Assembly: GCA_028281885.1 (NCBI GenBank)
Contig: JANQJA010000017.1
Span: 1-64,000, forward strand
DNA: 64,000 nt
Direction of reading: 5' to 3'
Origin: Pseudomonadales bacterium
Lineage (GTDB): Bacteria; Pseudomonadota; Gammaproteobacteria; Pseudomonadales; Azotimanducaceae
This document shows, in pieces, positions 8,859 to 18,828 of this stretch. Each line of letters begins with the position of its first letter. Position 1 is the first letter of the stretch. A program made the translations under genes and the position numbers. The notes below the pieces were generated by a model that searched no databases, was not told where the DNA came from, and saw nothing but the letters and a program-made list of their open reading frames with translations.

Positions 8859-10064
8859 TCAGGGCCTTCGGTATTGCTGGTTACTGATGAAATCCCGCAG
8901 CCGCTCGGCCGCCTCGACGCATTCAGGAAGCGTGGCGACCAGCGCCATGCGGACGCGGCCGCTGCCAGGATTGAAACCGTCCCGTTCCCGACCCAGATAG
9001 GAGCCTGGAATGACCTTGATGTTGGCAGATTCCATCAGACGGACAGTAAATGCCTTGTCGTCGACGGGTGTCTCCGGCCACAGGTAGAAACCGGCGGCGG
9101 GTTTCGACATTGGCCAGACGTTGTGAAGTATGTCGATGACCGCGTCGTACTTCTGCCGGTACAGTTCGCGATTGTTGACCACATGCGCTTCATCGTTCCA
9201 GGCACACTGACTCAGGATCTGGTTGTGCACGGACATGGCAGAGCCGTGATAGGTGCGGTACAACAGAAAATCGCGGATGAGATTTGCATCGCCACACACG
9301 TAGCCGGAGCGCAGGCCGGGTAGGTTCGAGCGCTTGGAAAGACTGTTGAATGCCAGGCAGTTACGATAGTCATTCCGTCCCATCTGCGCTGCGGCTTCGA
9401 GGATGCCTGGCGGCGGGCTGTCTTCATAGAGTTCCGAATAACATTCGTCAGATGCGATCACGAACCCGTATTTGTCCGACTGCCGGATGATGTATTGCAA
9501 CGCGTCGATATTCATGACTGCACCGGTGGGATTGCCGGGGGTGCAAAGATAGAGCAGCTCGCACCGTTCCCATTCCTCATCGGTCACCACGGAGAAATCC
9601 GGGTTGAAGTCGTTTTCGACCGGGCAGGGTACGTAGATGGGCGTACTACCTGCCAGAAGGGCTGCCCCTTCGTAAATCTGGTAGAAGGGGTTCGGCATCA
9701 GCGTTGTTGAGTTCGACGCCGGATCGATCATTGCCTGGGCAATGGCGAACAGCGCTTCACGGGTGCCGTTGACTGGCAGTACCTGCGTTTCCGGCTCGGG
9801 CCTCGTACCGAACCTGCGGTGCACGAAGTCGGCGATCGCCTGGCGTAACTCCGGCAGGCCGCCGGTTAAAGGGTAACTGCCCAACCCGCGACGCACTGTC
9901 TCGATTTCCCGATAGGCATCAAGCAGGAAGGGAGCAGCGTCGTGTTTGGGCTCGCCGAGCGACAATGGAATGAATGTCAGCTCCGGGTTGCCGTTTACTC
10001 CTTTCAGCAGTTCGTTGAGTCGTTCGAAAGGGTAGGGGTTAAGGGTCTTTAGTCGGTGATTCAA
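8859..10064 (-). CDS. dapC: N-succinyldiaminopimelate aminotransferase
   Basis: PLP-dependent class I/II aminotransferase that makes N-succinyl-LL-diaminopimelate from the keto precursor. The 401-residue product carries the fold-type I hallmarks: PNPFYQIYEG, TPGNPTGAVM (phosphate/carboxylate binding), ASDECYSELY and the Schiff-base lysine in NSLSKRSNLPG (K244). The assignment to DapC and not a general transaminase rests on its place next to dapD and dapE and on the known glnD-dapC-dapD order in Pseudomonas. The start overlaps the glnD stop by 4 bp. Confidence 0.93.
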   Translation of the reverse strand: MNHRLKTLNPYPFERLNELLKGVNGNPELTFIPLSLGEPKHDAAPFLLDAYREIETVRRGLGSYPLTGGLPELRQAIADFVHRRFGTRPEPETQVLPVNGTREALFAIAQAMIDPASNSTTLMPNPFYQIYEGAALLAGSTPIYVPCPVENDFNPDFSVVTDEEWERCELLYLCTPGNPTGAVMNIDALQYIIRQSDKYGFVIASDECYSELYEDSPPPGILEAAAQMGRNDYRNCLAFNSLSKRSNLPGLRSGYVCGDANLIRDFLLYRTYHGSAMSVHNQILSQCAWNDEAHVVNNRELYRQKYDAVIDILHNVWPMSKPAAGFYLWPETPVDDKAFTVRLMESANIKVIPGSYLGRERDGFNPGSGRVRMALVATLPECVEAAERLRDFISNQQYRRP

Positions 10065-12769
10065 TCAAGCACTTCCTGGACATGATGATCGAGTCTCTCG
10101 CAGAGCTGTGTACGCAGTTGCTCGCGTAGCTCGGGATTGCTGATCGGCTGGTTCCGGGAATCAGCAATATAGAAAATGTCCTCGACCCGCTCGCCGAGGG
10201 TGGTGATTTTTGCGCTCTGTACGACAAGGTCGAGTTTGACAAAGATGTTGGCGATGATGGCCAGCAGTCCGGGCCTATCAGGCGTGACCACTTCGAGGAC
10301 GGTGTGTTCGTTGCTGACGTTGTTGCTGATCGTGACTTCGGTCTTGAAATCGAATTGCTTCAACACCCGGGGCGTGCGGCGATTGGCAGGTGCGCGAAAT
10401 CCCTTGGTTGATGTGATGTGCTTGATCAAGGTCCGGCGTATTTCTTCGACCCGGGACGGCTTGTTGCCGACCGGTTGTCCATTCGACTCGAGCACGATGA
10501 AGGTATCGTAGACCGTGTCGGTTGATCCCGCGATCCGGGCATCGACCACATCGACATTGAGCAGATCCAGTGCGGTGATGGTATGAGCAAATATCGAGGG
10601 TGCCTGCGCTGCGTAAATAAAGATGTGTGTGCCGCCTTCCTCGCCCCGGTTGGTGACGTCATCCCGAATCAGGATCAGGGGTCCGGTCGCGAGATCATGA
10701 TCATTGATGGCGCTGGTGTGCCAGACGATGTCGGAAACGGACTCTCGCAGAAAGTAGTCTTCGTCCACCTGCGTCCATATCTTGCGCACGGTGGCTTCAT
10801 CGATGTCGTGTTCAGCCAGTCTGGCCAGCGCATGATTCTGGTTTTCCACGATGTAGTCATTGCGATCCACCGTGTTTTCAAGGCCATGGCGCAGCATCTT
10901 CTTGGTTTCGACATAGAGCTGACGCATGAGCGATGCCCGCCAGCTGTTCCACAGCTGCGGATTGGTGGCGTTGATGTCGGCGACGGTCAGTGCGTAGAGA
11001 TAGTCAAGCCGGACCTGATCCTGAACGAACAAGGCGAATTCCCGCACAACCTCGGGGTCGGAGATGTCTTTGCGTTGTGCCACTGAAGACATTTCGAGGT
11101 GATGGCGAACCAGCCAGCAGATGAGATTGGTGTCCCAGCGTCCGAGCCCGTGCCGCCTGCAGAAATCTTCGGCTACGGCTTCCCCGAGTTCGCTGTGGTC
11201 GCCCCCCTGACCCTTGGCGATGTCGTGGTAGAGCCCGGCAATAAACAGCAGTTCGATCTTCGGCAGTCGCGGGTAGATATGTGCCGCGATCGGAAACCGT
11301 TGTTCCTGGTTGCGATAGCGGAATCGCCGCATGTTGCGAACTACCTGCAGGGTGTGGGCGTCCACCGTGTAGATGTGGAACAGGTCGAACTGCATCTGGC
11401 CGATGACACGGCCGAACTCAGGCAGGTAGGCGCCGAGAATGCCGTATCGTTCCATTCGGTGGAGTTGAGTGAACAGGCTTTCGCTATCCGCCAGCAGTGA
11501 CAAAAACAGGGATGTCACCCTGGAGTCGTTGCGAAATTCGTCGTCGATCAGGTCAATGTGTTTCCGGATCAACCGAATGGTGGCTGCCCGGGTTCCTTCG
11601 ATACGCTTGTCCTTCCCCATCAGCACAAAGATCTCCAGCAACGCCGGCGGATAGTTCACGAAGACGTCATCGGAGAGCGCTTCAACATAGTCGCTTCGAA
11701 CCTGGAAACGTTCATTGATTGGCCTGATCAGGTTTCGTCTTTTACTGTTGATCTGTTCGTCCATGCTCTGTAACAACAGCTCGCACACGGCGTTCACTTC
11801 CAGGGCGGTTCGGTAGTACGCCTGCATAAACTGCTCGACGGCGAGCTGATCACCGTCTTCATAGCCGAACATTTTCGCCAGTCGTGGCTGGTGCTCAAAC
11901 AGCAATCGGTCGTCGTCCCGGCCACTGATCAGGTGGAGGCCGAACCGGATTCGCCACAACAGACGCTGCCCTTGCTTGAGTACGTCGCGTTCTTCTTCGG
12001 TGATGAACTTGAGGGTGACAAGATCGTCGAAGCCCGCGGTGCCGAACTTTCGTCGCGCGATCCACATCACCGTTTGTTGGTCCCGCAGCCCACCCGGTGA
12101 TGTCTTGACGTTGGGTTCCAGGCTGTATTCGGTGTGGTCTGATTTGCGATGTCGTTCTTCCTGTTCCCTGCGTTTCGCCTCGAAGAACTTGTTGGCAGGC
12201 CAGATCTTGGTCGCGCTGATTTGTTGATTCATCCGCGTCCGCAGTTCCTCGTCGCCGCTGATCGTGCGTGACTCGATCATTGCGGTAAGTACGGTGACGT
12301 CCTGCTTCGCCTGTAGTTTGCACTCCCGAATGGAACGAACACTGTGGCCGACTTCCAGGCCGATATCCCACAGTAGGGTGAGGAAACTCTGAATGTTGGC
12401 GGCGTGACTCTGGTAGTTGCCTCGCTCCAGCAGGATTAGCAAATCGATGTCGGAGTGCGGATGCAATTCGCCACGACCATATCCGCCGACGGCAACCAGT
12501 GAGATTCTGTTCTTGCGCCAACTCCGCCGGTTCTCGTTCCATTCAAACCGCTGCCAGGCGAGGCTCAACACGCGATCAACGAAGGCCGCGCGATCTGTGA
12601 CGAGTGTTTCAACATCCTCGCCGGACTCGAAACGTTGTTCCAGTCCACTGCGAAAGTCTGCGAGCGCTTGTTTGAAAATGGGAATGGGCATGTTCGCGGA
12701 TGCCAGTTCTTGTTCCAGTTCCGCAGCGACATTCCCGGCATCAGGATGGATAATCCTCTGGGATGTCAT
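10061..12769 (-). CDS. glnD: Bifunctional PII uridylyltransferase/uridylyl-removing enzyme
   Basis: Primary nitrogen sensor: it uridylylates PII when glutamine is low and removes UMP when glutamine is high. The 902-residue product has the full architecture: a nucleotidyltransferase domain with GGYGRGELHPHSDIDLL (G95 to about 111), a linker, an HD domain with LYHDIAKGQGGDHSELG, and two C-terminal ACT domains (VFIYAAQAPSIFAHTITALDLL and TVLEVVTPDRPGLLAIIANIF). All catalytic Asp/His residues I can judge are present. It overlaps map and dapC by 4 bp each. It should feed the NtrC/sigma-54 control inferred for the nitrate genes at the right end of the window. Confidence 0.97.
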   Translation of the reverse strand: MTSQRIIHPDAGNVAAELEQELASANMPIPIFKQALADFRSGLEQRFESGEDVETLVTDRAAFVDRVLSLAWQRFEWNENRRSWRKNRISLVAVGGYGRGELHPHSDIDLLILLERGNYQSHAANIQSFLTLLWDIGLEVGHSVRSIRECKLQAKQDVTVLTAMIESRTISGDEELRTRMNQQISATKIWPANKFFEAKRREQEERHRKSDHTEYSLEPNVKTSPGGLRDQQTVMWIARRKFGTAGFDDLVTLKFITEEERDVLKQGQRLLWRIRFGLHLISGRDDDRLLFEHQPRLAKMFGYEDGDQLAVEQFMQAYYRTALEVNAVCELLLQSMDEQINSKRRNLIRPINERFQVRSDYVEALSDDVFVNYPPALLEIFVLMGKDKRIEGTRAATIRLIRKHIDLIDDEFRNDSRVTSLFLSLLADSESLFTQLHRMERYGILGAYLPEFGRVIGQMQFDLFHIYTVDAHTLQVVRNMRRFRYRNQEQRFPIAAHIYPRLPKIELLFIAGLYHDIAKGQGGDHSELGEAVAEDFCRRHGLGRWDTNLICWLVRHHLEMSSVAQRKDISDPEVVREFALFVQDQVRLDYLYALTVADINATNPQLWNSWRASLMRQLYVETKKMLRHGLENTVDRNDYIVENQNHALARLAEHDIDEATVRKIWTQVDEDYFLRESVSDIVWHTSAINDHDLATGPLILIRDDVTNRGEEGGTHIFIYAAQAPSIFAHTITALDLLNVDVVDARIAGSTDTVYDTFIVLESNGQPVGNKPSRVEEIRRTLIKHITSTKGFRAPANRRTPRVLKQFDFKTEVTISNNVSNEHTVLEVVTPDRPGLLAIIANIFVKLDLVVQSAKITTLGERVEDIFYIADSRNQPISNPELREQLRTQLCERLDHHVQEVLD

Positions 12770-13581
12770 GCGGTCCCGGTTCCGCTGGCCACCACACCGG
12801 TGCCGATGCGCTCGATGGTGTCATCCTGGCGATGGGTGAGGATCTCGAAACCGGTATCAGTCACCAGCACTGTGTGCTCCCATTGTGCGGTCAGCTTGTG
12901 ATCCTTGGTCACAACCGTCCAGCCGTCGGGAAGCAGCTTCACGGCCGGCTTGCCGGCATTGATCATGGGTTCGACGGTGAATGTCATGCCGGCCTTGAGG
13001 GGAATGCCGGTGCCGCGGCGACCGTAGTGCAGGACCTGGGGCTCGTCATGGAAAACGCGACCAATACCATGGCCGCAGTATTCTCGAACGACGGAAAATC
13101 GACTGGCTTCAGCGAGCGTCTGAATCGCATGGCCAATATCACCGAGGTGTGCGCCAGGGCGCACTTCCCGGATGCCTGCATAGAGACAGTCCTGGGTAAC
13201 CTGGACCAGCCGCCTGGCGAGGATGCCGGGTTTGCCGACGAAGAAGGTCTTGCTGGTATCCCCGTGGAAGCCATCCTTGATCAGCGTGACATCCACGTTA
13301 ACGATATCCCCGTCCTTCAATACCTTGTCATCACTGGGGATACCGTGGCAGACCACGTGATTGACCGAGGTGCAGACAGACTTGGGGAAGCCGCGATAAT
13401 TCAGCGGTGCCGGTGTTGCGCCCTGTTCACTGATGGTGAACTCGTGGCAGATCCGGTCGATTTCGCCGGTGGTGATGCCCGGGCGGATATGCTGCTCGAT
13501 CATCTCCAGTTGCTCGGCGGCCAGACGACCGACAGCGCGCATCTTCTCGATATCTTCGGGAGACTTGATTTCCACAGCCAT
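12766..13581 (-). CDS. map: Type I methionine aminopeptidase
   Basis: Removes the initiator methionine from new proteins. The 271-residue product is of normal type Ia length. Motifs of the pita-bread fold are visible: YRGFPKSVCTSVNHVVCHG, GDIVNVDVTLIKDGFHGDTS with the two metal-binding Asp residues, EYCGHGIGRVFHDEPQVLHY with the metal His, and MTFTVEPMIN with a metal Glu. It starts the minus-strand run and is divergent from rpsB, the conserved map/rpsB arrangement. The shared 241-bp region holds the rpsB promoter and leader. Confidence 0.97.
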   Translation of the reverse strand: MAVEIKSPEDIEKMRAVGRLAAEQLEMIEQHIRPGITTGEIDRICHEFTISEQGATPAPLNYRGFPKSVCTSVNHVVCHGIPSDDKVLKDGDIVNVDVTLIKDGFHGDTSKTFFVGKPGILARRLVQVTQDCLYAGIREVRPGAHLGDIGHAIQTLAEASRFSVVREYCGHGIGRVFHDEPQVLHYGRRGTGIPLKAGMTFTVEPMINAGKPAVKLLPDGWTVVTKDHKLTAQWEHTVLVTDTGFEILTHRQDDTIERIGTGVVASGTGTA

Positions 13582-13671
13582 AGGACAGGATCAGGGGTTT
13601 ATCGCGGGCCGCTGACTATAGCAAAAACGTATCTGGGATGCCCGCAATATGTGGTCTTGGGCCAGTTGTTA

Positions 13672-13822
13672 TGGTATAAAGCGCGGCCACCGGCGGCCAT
13701 GGGGGTCGGCGGTTGAAACTAACGACGCACACAGACCGACACATGGTTCGGGTGCCTGTTCTTCGGGACGGGTTGGATCATGGGGTTTGTGGAGGCCTAA
13801 CCCAAATACAAGGAACAATCTA
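13672..13822 (+). promoter_or_regulatory. rpsB promoter and structured leader (candidate)
   Basis: The map-rpsB gap holds an extended -10 element TGgTATAAA at 13672-13680; no good -35 is visible. The leader of about 135 bases that would follow contains a hairpin cctgttc/ggacggg (13755-13761 and 13766-13772) closed by a TTCG tetraloop, and a longer-range pairing gggtt/aaccc (13770-13774 with 13799-13803). In Gammaproteobacteria the rpsB leader is known to mediate feedback by ribosomal protein S2. I infer the same here but cannot match the published structure base by base. Confidence 0.4.
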
Positions 13823-14599
13823 ATGTCTAGCGTATCCATGCGAGACCTGCTGGAAGCGGGCGCTCATTTCGGTCATCAGACCCGTTACTGGAATCCCAAG
13901 ATGAACGAGTTCATCTTCGGTGCCCGCAACAATATTCACATCATCAACCTTGAACAGACTGTTCCCGCCCTCAATGAGGCGCTGGAATTTGTGCGCGAAG
14001 TGGCATCAAAGCGCAACAAGATCCTGTTCGTTGGTACCAAGCGTAACGCCAGCAAGGTGGTTAAAGAGCAGGCCGAACGATGCGGCATGCCTTATGTCGA
14101 CAAACGCTGGCTCGGCGGCATGCTGACCAACTACAAGACCATTCGACAGTCAATCCGACGCCTGCGCGATCTGGAAACCCAGATGGCTGACGGCACCATG
14201 GCCAAGCTCACCAAGAAAGAGGCGTTGTCTCGCCAGCGCACGCTGGAGAAGCTCGAAAAAGGCCTGGGGGGCATCAAGGACATGGGCGGTCTGCCTGACG
14301 TCCTGTTTGTTGTTGATGTTGATCACGAAAGGATTGCCATCACCGAGGCCAACAAGCTCGGGGTGCCTGTGGTTGGCATCGTCGATACCAACAGCAACCC
14401 GGATGGTGTTGATTACGTCATCCCGGGCAATGACGACGCTATTCGTTCGGTTCGGCTGTTTGTCCAGGCAGTTGCTGATGCTGTTATCGAGGGCAAGGCG
14501 GCCGCCGACGGTGCGGTGCGCGCTGACGAGTTTGTCGAAGTCGAGGAGAGTGCCGAGTCCGAAGCGGGCGCGGAAGACGACACCACGGCATCCGAGTAG
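13823..14599 (+). CDS. rpsB: 30S ribosomal protein S2
   Basis: Component of the small ribosomal subunit. The ATG at 13823 ([19 protein letters not shown]) gives 258 residues; the open frame upstream of it is leader sequence. [17 protein letters not shown] and [20 protein letters not shown] are characteristic of S2, and an acidic tail rich in Glu ends the protein. AAGGAA stands 8-10 bases before the start. It is the first gene of the rpsB-tsf-pyrH-frr run. Confidence 0.98.
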   Translation: MSSVSMRDLLEAGAHFGHQTRYWNPKMNEFIFGARNNIHIINLEQTVPALNEALEFVREVASKRNKILFVGTKRNASKVVKEQAERCGMPYVDKRWLGGMLTNYKTIRQSIRRLRDLETQMADGTMAKLTKKEALSRQRTLEKLEKGLGGIKDMGGLPDVLFVVDVDHERIAITEANKLGVPVVGIVDTNSNPDGVDYVIPGNDDAIRSVRLFVQAVADAVIEGKAAADGAVRADEFVEVEESAESEAGAEDDTTASE

Positions 14600-14666
14600 T
14601 ACCGGAATCGACACAACCCTTTCCAAGTGTCCGCGCAAGAACCGCGGCGAGTTTTTGAGGTAATAA

Positions 14667-15515
14667 ATGGCAGATATCACACCCGGTATGGTGAAAGAGC
14701 TGAGGGAAAGAACCGGCCTCGGCATGATGGATTGCAAGAAGGCGCTCGTCGAGGCCAATGGTGATGCTGAACTTGCGATCGAGAACCTGCGCAAATCCAG
14801 CGGCATGAAGGCCGCCAAGAAAGCTGGCCGCACTGCGGCTGAAGGTGTTGTCCGTGAGCGCGGCAATGACCAGGGCGCGGCGCTGATCGAGATTAACTGC
14901 GAAACTGACTTCGCCGCCCGCGATGACAACTTCCTGAAGTTTGCCGATACGGTCGCGGATACGATCATCGCTTCCGGGCAGACCGACATCGAAGCGCTGA
15001 TGGCGGGCGAGCTGGAAAAAACCCGTGAAGAACTGGTGCAGAAAATCGGTGAAAACGTGTCCGTGCGACGTGCCACCGTGTTTGCGGGCAGTGCTGCGAG
15101 CTACGTGCATACCAACCACAAGATTGGTGTCCTCGTGAGCATCGACGGCGGTGACGAGCAACTCGGACGCGACATCGCGATGCATATCGCGGCGACGAAT
15201 CCCCAGGTCGTGTCCGGTGACGATGCGTCGGAAGAGGCCATCGCCAAGGAGCGTGAAATTTACATGGCCCAGGCCCAGGACAGCGGCAAACCACCGGAGA
15301 TCGTCGAGAAGATGGTCGAAGGCCGGATTCGCAAGTTCCTGCAGGAAATCAGTCTGGTGGAGCAGCCGTTTGTCAAAGACGGCGACATCAAGGTGGGTGA
15401 TCTGCTCAAGAAGGCGGGCGCAAAGGTCACCTCATTCGTTCGTTATGAGGTCGGCGAAGGCATCGACAAGGATGATGACGACTTCGCCGAAGAAGTTCGC
15501 AAACAGCTGGGCTAG
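14667..15515 (+). CDS. tsf: Elongation factor Ts
   Basis: Guanine nucleotide exchange factor for EF-Tu. The 282-residue product begins with MADITPGMVKELRERTGLGM, the UBA-like N-terminal domain, followed by MDCKKALVEANGD and the TDFAARDDNFLKF motif that contacts EF-Tu (the conserved TDFV/A motif). Its C-terminal half contains the usual coiled-coil and core repeats. It lies 67 bp after rpsB, in the universal order, and GAGG stands just before the start. Confidence 0.98.
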   Translation: MADITPGMVKELRERTGLGMMDCKKALVEANGDAELAIENLRKSSGMKAAKKAGRTAAEGVVRERGNDQGAALIEINCETDFAARDDNFLKFADTVADTIIASGQTDIEALMAGELEKTREELVQKIGENVSVRRATVFAGSAASYVHTNHKIGVLVSIDGGDEQLGRDIAMHIAATNPQVVSGDDASEEAIAKEREIYMAQAQDSGKPPEIVEKMVEGRIRKFLQEISLVEQPFVKDGDIKVGDLLKKAGAKVTSFVRYEVGEGIDKDDDDFAEEVRKQLG

Positions 15516-15518
15516 CCC

Positions 15519-16244
15519 GTGCCAAAAAAGCTGACCCCCAAGTACCAGCGCGTATTGCTCAAATTGAGCGGTGAGGCGCTTGGTGATGGCGGTGTCGGTA
15601 TCGATCCCAAGGTGCTCGACCGGATGGCGCTTGAGATCGGCCAGCTGGTTGGCATCGGTATCCAAGTCGGTGTCGTCATTGGCGGCGGCAACCTGTTTCG
15701 GGGAGCGGTGCTCCATGCCGCAGGCCTGGATCGTGTTACCGGTGATCACATGGGTATGCTGGCGACGGTGATGAATGCGCTTGCCATGCGTGATGCGCTC
15801 GAGCGAGCCAACATTCATACCGTGGTGACGTCGGCCATTCCAATGAGCGGCGTTGTGGAGCACTACGATCGCCGGGTGGCGATTCGGCACCTGGAAAGCG
15901 GTGATGTGGTGATTTTCTCTGCGGGAACCGGTAACCCCTTTTTCACCACTGATTCTGCTGCCTGCCTTCGCGCCATCGAGATCGATGCGGATGTCATGCT
16001 GAAAGGAACCAAGGTAGACGGCGTCTATGATGCGGATCCGGTCACGCATCCTGAAGCGAGGCGTTTCGATGCGCTCACTTTCGATGAGGTGCTTGATCAG
16101 CAACTTGGTGTCATGGACTTGACTGCCATCTGCCTGGCCCGCGACCATGAAATGCCGATTCGCGTGTTTGGCATGGAAAAGAGCGGTGCGCTGCGTAATG
16201 CCGTCGTCGATGACGACGAAGGTACGTTGATCACCAACAGCTAA
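15519..16244 (+). CDS. pyrH: UMP kinase
   Basis: Phosphorylates UMP to UDP in pyrimidine synthesis; regulated by GTP and UTP in the family. The product is 241 residues from a GTG start only 3 bp after tsf. Amino-acid-kinase-fold motifs are present: [15 protein letters not shown] near the N-terminus, [11 protein letters not shown] and [17 protein letters not shown]. No ATG near the N-terminus would keep the RVLLKLSGE motif in its usual position, so GTG is very likely correct. Confidence 0.97.
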   Translation: MPKKLTPKYQRVLLKLSGEALGDGGVGIDPKVLDRMALEIGQLVGIGIQVGVVIGGGNLFRGAVLHAAGLDRVTGDHMGMLATVMNALAMRDALERANIHTVVTSAIPMSGVVEHYDRRVAIRHLESGDVVIFSAGTGNPFFTTDSAACLRAIEIDADVMLKGTKVDGVYDADPVTHPEARRFDALTFDEVLDQQLGVMDLTAICLARDHEMPIRVFGMEKSGALRNAVVDDDEGTLITNS

Positions 16245-16258
16245 TTTAAGGAGGGGAG

Positions 16259-16816
16259 ATGCTCGACGATATCAAAGCCGACGCGAGAGAGCGGATGGAG
16301 AAGAGTCTGCAGGCCCTAGAAGTGGCGTTTGCGCGAATCAGGACCGGTCGCGCCCACCCCAGCATCCTTGATGACGTGGTAGTCGAATATTATGGCGCCG
16401 ATACGCCGATCAACCAGGTTGCCAACGTTAAGGTCGAAGACGCCCGGACGCTGTCCATCACGCCGTTCGAGAAGAATATGATCCCGGTGATTGAAAAGGC
16501 GATCCTGAAATCGGACCTGGGGCTCACGCCGTCGACCAGTTCGGACAAGGTGCGCCTGCCGATGCCGCCGCTGACGGAAGAGAACAGGCGGGATCTGACC
16601 AAGATGGCCAAACACGAAGCCGAGGGTGCCCGGGTCGCAATTCGTAATATTCGCCGTGATGCCAACGGCATGCTGAAAGAGCTGCTAAAAGAAAAAGAAC
16701 TCACTGAAGATGAGTCTCGTTCCGGAGAGGATGAAATCCAGAAGCTGACCGATGACATGGTCGGTCGTGTCGACGCGATGCTGGATGGCAAGGAACAAGA
16801 CCTGATGGAAATCTGA
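16259..16816 (+). CDS. frr: Ribosome recycling factor
   Basis: Splits post-termination ribosomes together with EF-G. The 185 residues match the family length exactly. [22 protein letters not shown] and the C-terminal [21 protein letters not shown] coiled-coil arm are diagnostic. A strong ribosome binding site (GGAGGGG) stands just upstream. In relatives uppS follows; here cdsA follows directly, after a gap of about 27 bp. Confidence 0.98.
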   Translation: MLDDIKADARERMEKSLQALEVAFARIRTGRAHPSILDDVVVEYYGADTPINQVANVKVEDARTLSITPFEKNMIPVIEKAILKSDLGLTPSTSSDKVRLPMPPLTEENRRDLTKMAKHEAEGARVAIRNIRRDANGMLKELLKEKELTEDESRSGEDEIQKLTDDMVGRVDAMLDGKEQDLMEI

Positions 16817-16843
16817 CGGGCGCGTCAGCGTCCTGGCTTGCCT

Positions 16844-17659
16844 ATGTTGAGGCAGCGAATTCTCACCGCATTGGTTATTGGCCCGTTATCAATTGCCTGT
16901 GTGTTCCTGTTACCACCGCTGGAATTTTCTGTGTTCGTTGGCCTCGTGCTGACGATTGCCGCCTGGGAGTGGGCGAATCTCGCGGGTTATGAAGGCCACG
17001 AGCGGCTGGTCTACGCCGGTCTGATGGCACTACTGCTCGCGCTGTCAGCCTGGTTGCCGCCGATGGTCGTGCTGACCGTGGGCTCGCTCTGGTGGCTGAT
17101 GGCGCTGGTGTTCGTGTTCTATTATCCGGATCTGTCTGACTGGTGGTCTTCGCGACTGATCCGAACGCTCGTTGGCGTGGTCTTGCTGGTGCCAGGATTT
17201 GTCGGCCTGCGTGAACTCAAGGCGATGCCTGACAGCACCTTTCTTATCCTGTTGCTGTTCATGCTGATCTGGGGTGCTGATGTAGGCGCCTATTTTGCGG
17301 GCCGTGCTTTTGGCAAGGCAAAACTTGCGCCTCGGGTCAGTCCGGGGAAGTCCTGGGCGGGTTTTTACGGCGGGCTGATCACTGGTCTGGTAATCGCTGC
17401 GGTGATGGCGCTTGTGTATGGCTGGCCGGCACTGATGTCTCCTCGCGGCGGATTGTTACTGATCGCCTGCGCAACAGTGGTCATGATCTCTGTGCTGGGA
17501 GATCTCGCTGTCAGCATGTTCAAGCGATACCGTGGCGTGAAGGATTCGAGCGGTCTGCTGCCTGGTCACGGGGGTTTTCTTGATCGTATCGACAGTCTGC
17601 TGGCTGCCGGGCCCGCGTTTTCACTGTTCATATTGTTGTTTGGCTGGGTGCCCCAGTGA
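16844..17659 (+). CDS. cdsA: Phosphatidate cytidylyltransferase
   Basis: Integral-membrane enzyme that makes CDP-diacylglycerol from phosphatidate and CTP. The product is 271 residues from the ATG at 16844 (a TTG two codons upstream would give 273) with about eight hydrophobic segments. The C-terminal signature is present: GDLAVSMFKRYRGVKDSSGLLPGHGGFLDRIDSLLAA with its Asp residues. No Shine-Dalgarno sequence precedes either start, which is notable because in relatives this gene is coupled to the end of uppS. The uppS gene is absent here. Confidence 0.95.
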   Translation: MLRQRILTALVIGPLSIACVFLLPPLEFSVFVGLVLTIAAWEWANLAGYEGHERLVYAGLMALLLALSAWLPPMVVLTVGSLWWLMALVFVFYYPDLSDWWSSRLIRTLVGVVLLVPGFVGLRELKAMPDSTFLILLLFMLIWGADVGAYFAGRAFGKAKLAPRVSPGKSWAGFYGGLITGLVIAAVMALVYGWPALMSPRGGLLLIACATVVMISVLGDLAVSMFKRYRGVKDSSGLLPGHGGFLDRIDSLLAAGPAFSLFILLFGWVPQ

Positions 17660-18828
17660 TCCGCACGGTTACTATCCTCGGATCGACCGGCAGTATCGGT
17701 ACCAGTACCCTCGATGTCATTCGTGCACATCGTGATCGATACCGGATTCATGCGCTGGTGGCGAATCGCTCTGTCGAGGCGCTGCGGGAGCAATGTGTCG
17801 AGTTTGTGCCATCTGTTGCCGTGCTTTGTGACCGCACTGCCGCTGAATTGCTGGCCGATCAGCTGCAGGCGGATGGGTGTCCAACCAGGGTGATGTCGGG
17901 GGTTGAAGCTGTCTGTGCTGTTGCTGCCGAGGCGGATGTGGTCATGGCGGCGATTGTCGGTGGCGCCGGACTGGCTGCGACCATGGCGGCCGCGAAAGCG
18001 GGACGTCGGGTATTGCTGGCCAACAAAGAATCCCTGGTGATGGCAGGTCAGGTATTTATGCAGGCCGTTCGTCAGCACGGGGCGACCCTGTTACCGATTG
18101 ACAGCGAACACAATGCGATCTTTCAGAGTCTCGCCAATGGCAGTGCTTCCCATGCCCAGGGTGTCCGAAGGATCTGGTTAACCGCCTCGGGCGGTCCACT
18201 GTTGCGGCGTCCGCTGGACAGTTTTGATGCCATCAGTCCGGATGAAGCCTGCGCCCATCCCAACTGGGAGATGGGACGCAAGATCTCGGTGGATTCCGCC
18301 ACCATGATGAACAAAGGGCTGGAACTGATCGAAGCGTGCTGGCTGTTTGAAACGTCGCCTGAGCGTATTGAGATTCTTATTCATCCCCAGAGCATTGTGC
18401 ATTCCATGGTGGAGTATCAGGATGGCTCGGTGCTGGCCCAGCTGGGCAATCCGGATATGCGAACACCCATTGCCCATGGTCTGGCCTGGCCAGAACGGAT
18501 CGACTCGGGCGTACCGGCGCTGGACCTGGCGCAGCAGGGGCAGTTGGCATTTGAAGCGATCGAGCCAGACCGGTTTCCCTGTCTCGCGCTGGCCCGTTCC
18601 GTTGCTGCAGCGCCACAGTCCATGGCTATTGCCCTGAATGCCGCCAATGAAGTCGCCGTGCAGGGCTTTCTGGATGAACTTATCCGTTTTACCGGTATCC
18701 CATTAGTGATTGAACAGGTACTGACACAGACACCGCAGGAAGAAGCCAATACAATAGAGGCGATTCTCGCCATCGACGGCGAAGCGCGCCGCCGAGCAAC
18801 CGAGCTGGTTCAGAAATTTTCAATATGA
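17656..18828 (+). CDS. dxr: 1-deoxy-D-xylulose 5-phosphate reductoisomerase
   Basis: Second enzyme of the MEP isoprenoid pathway, converting DXP to MEP with NADPH. The product is 390 residues from a GTG that overlaps the cdsA stop. GSTGSIGTSTLDVI is the NADPH-binding loop; LLANKESLVMAG and PIDSEHNAIFQ provide the metal and substrate residues; ASGGPLL and NWEMGRKISVDSATMMNKGLE are the substrate-binding blocks. The pathway continues in ispD and ispF within this window. Confidence 0.97.
   Translation: MIRTVTILGSTGSIGTSTLDVIRAHRDRYRIHALVANRSVEALREQCVEFVPSVAVLCDRTAAELLADQLQADGCPTRVMSGVEAVCAVAAEADVVMAAIVGGAGLAATMAAAKAGRRVLLANKESLVMAGQVFMQAVRQHGATLLPIDSEHNAIFQSLANGSASHAQGVRRIWLTASGGPLLRRPLDSFDAISPDEACAHPNWEMGRKISVDSATMMNKGLELIEACWLFETSPERIEILIHPQSIVHSMVEYQDGSVLAQLGNPDMRTPIAHGLAWPERIDSGVPALDLAQQGQLAFEAIEPDRFPCLALARSVAAAPQSMAIALNAANEVAVQGFLDELIRFTGIPLVIEQVLTQTPQEEANTIEAILAIDGEARRRATELVQKFSI

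Noticed and set aside
14150..15185. Two long minus-strand frames across rpsB and tsf
   Set aside because: rpsB and tsf are certain; the opposite frames are low-complexity mirror products.
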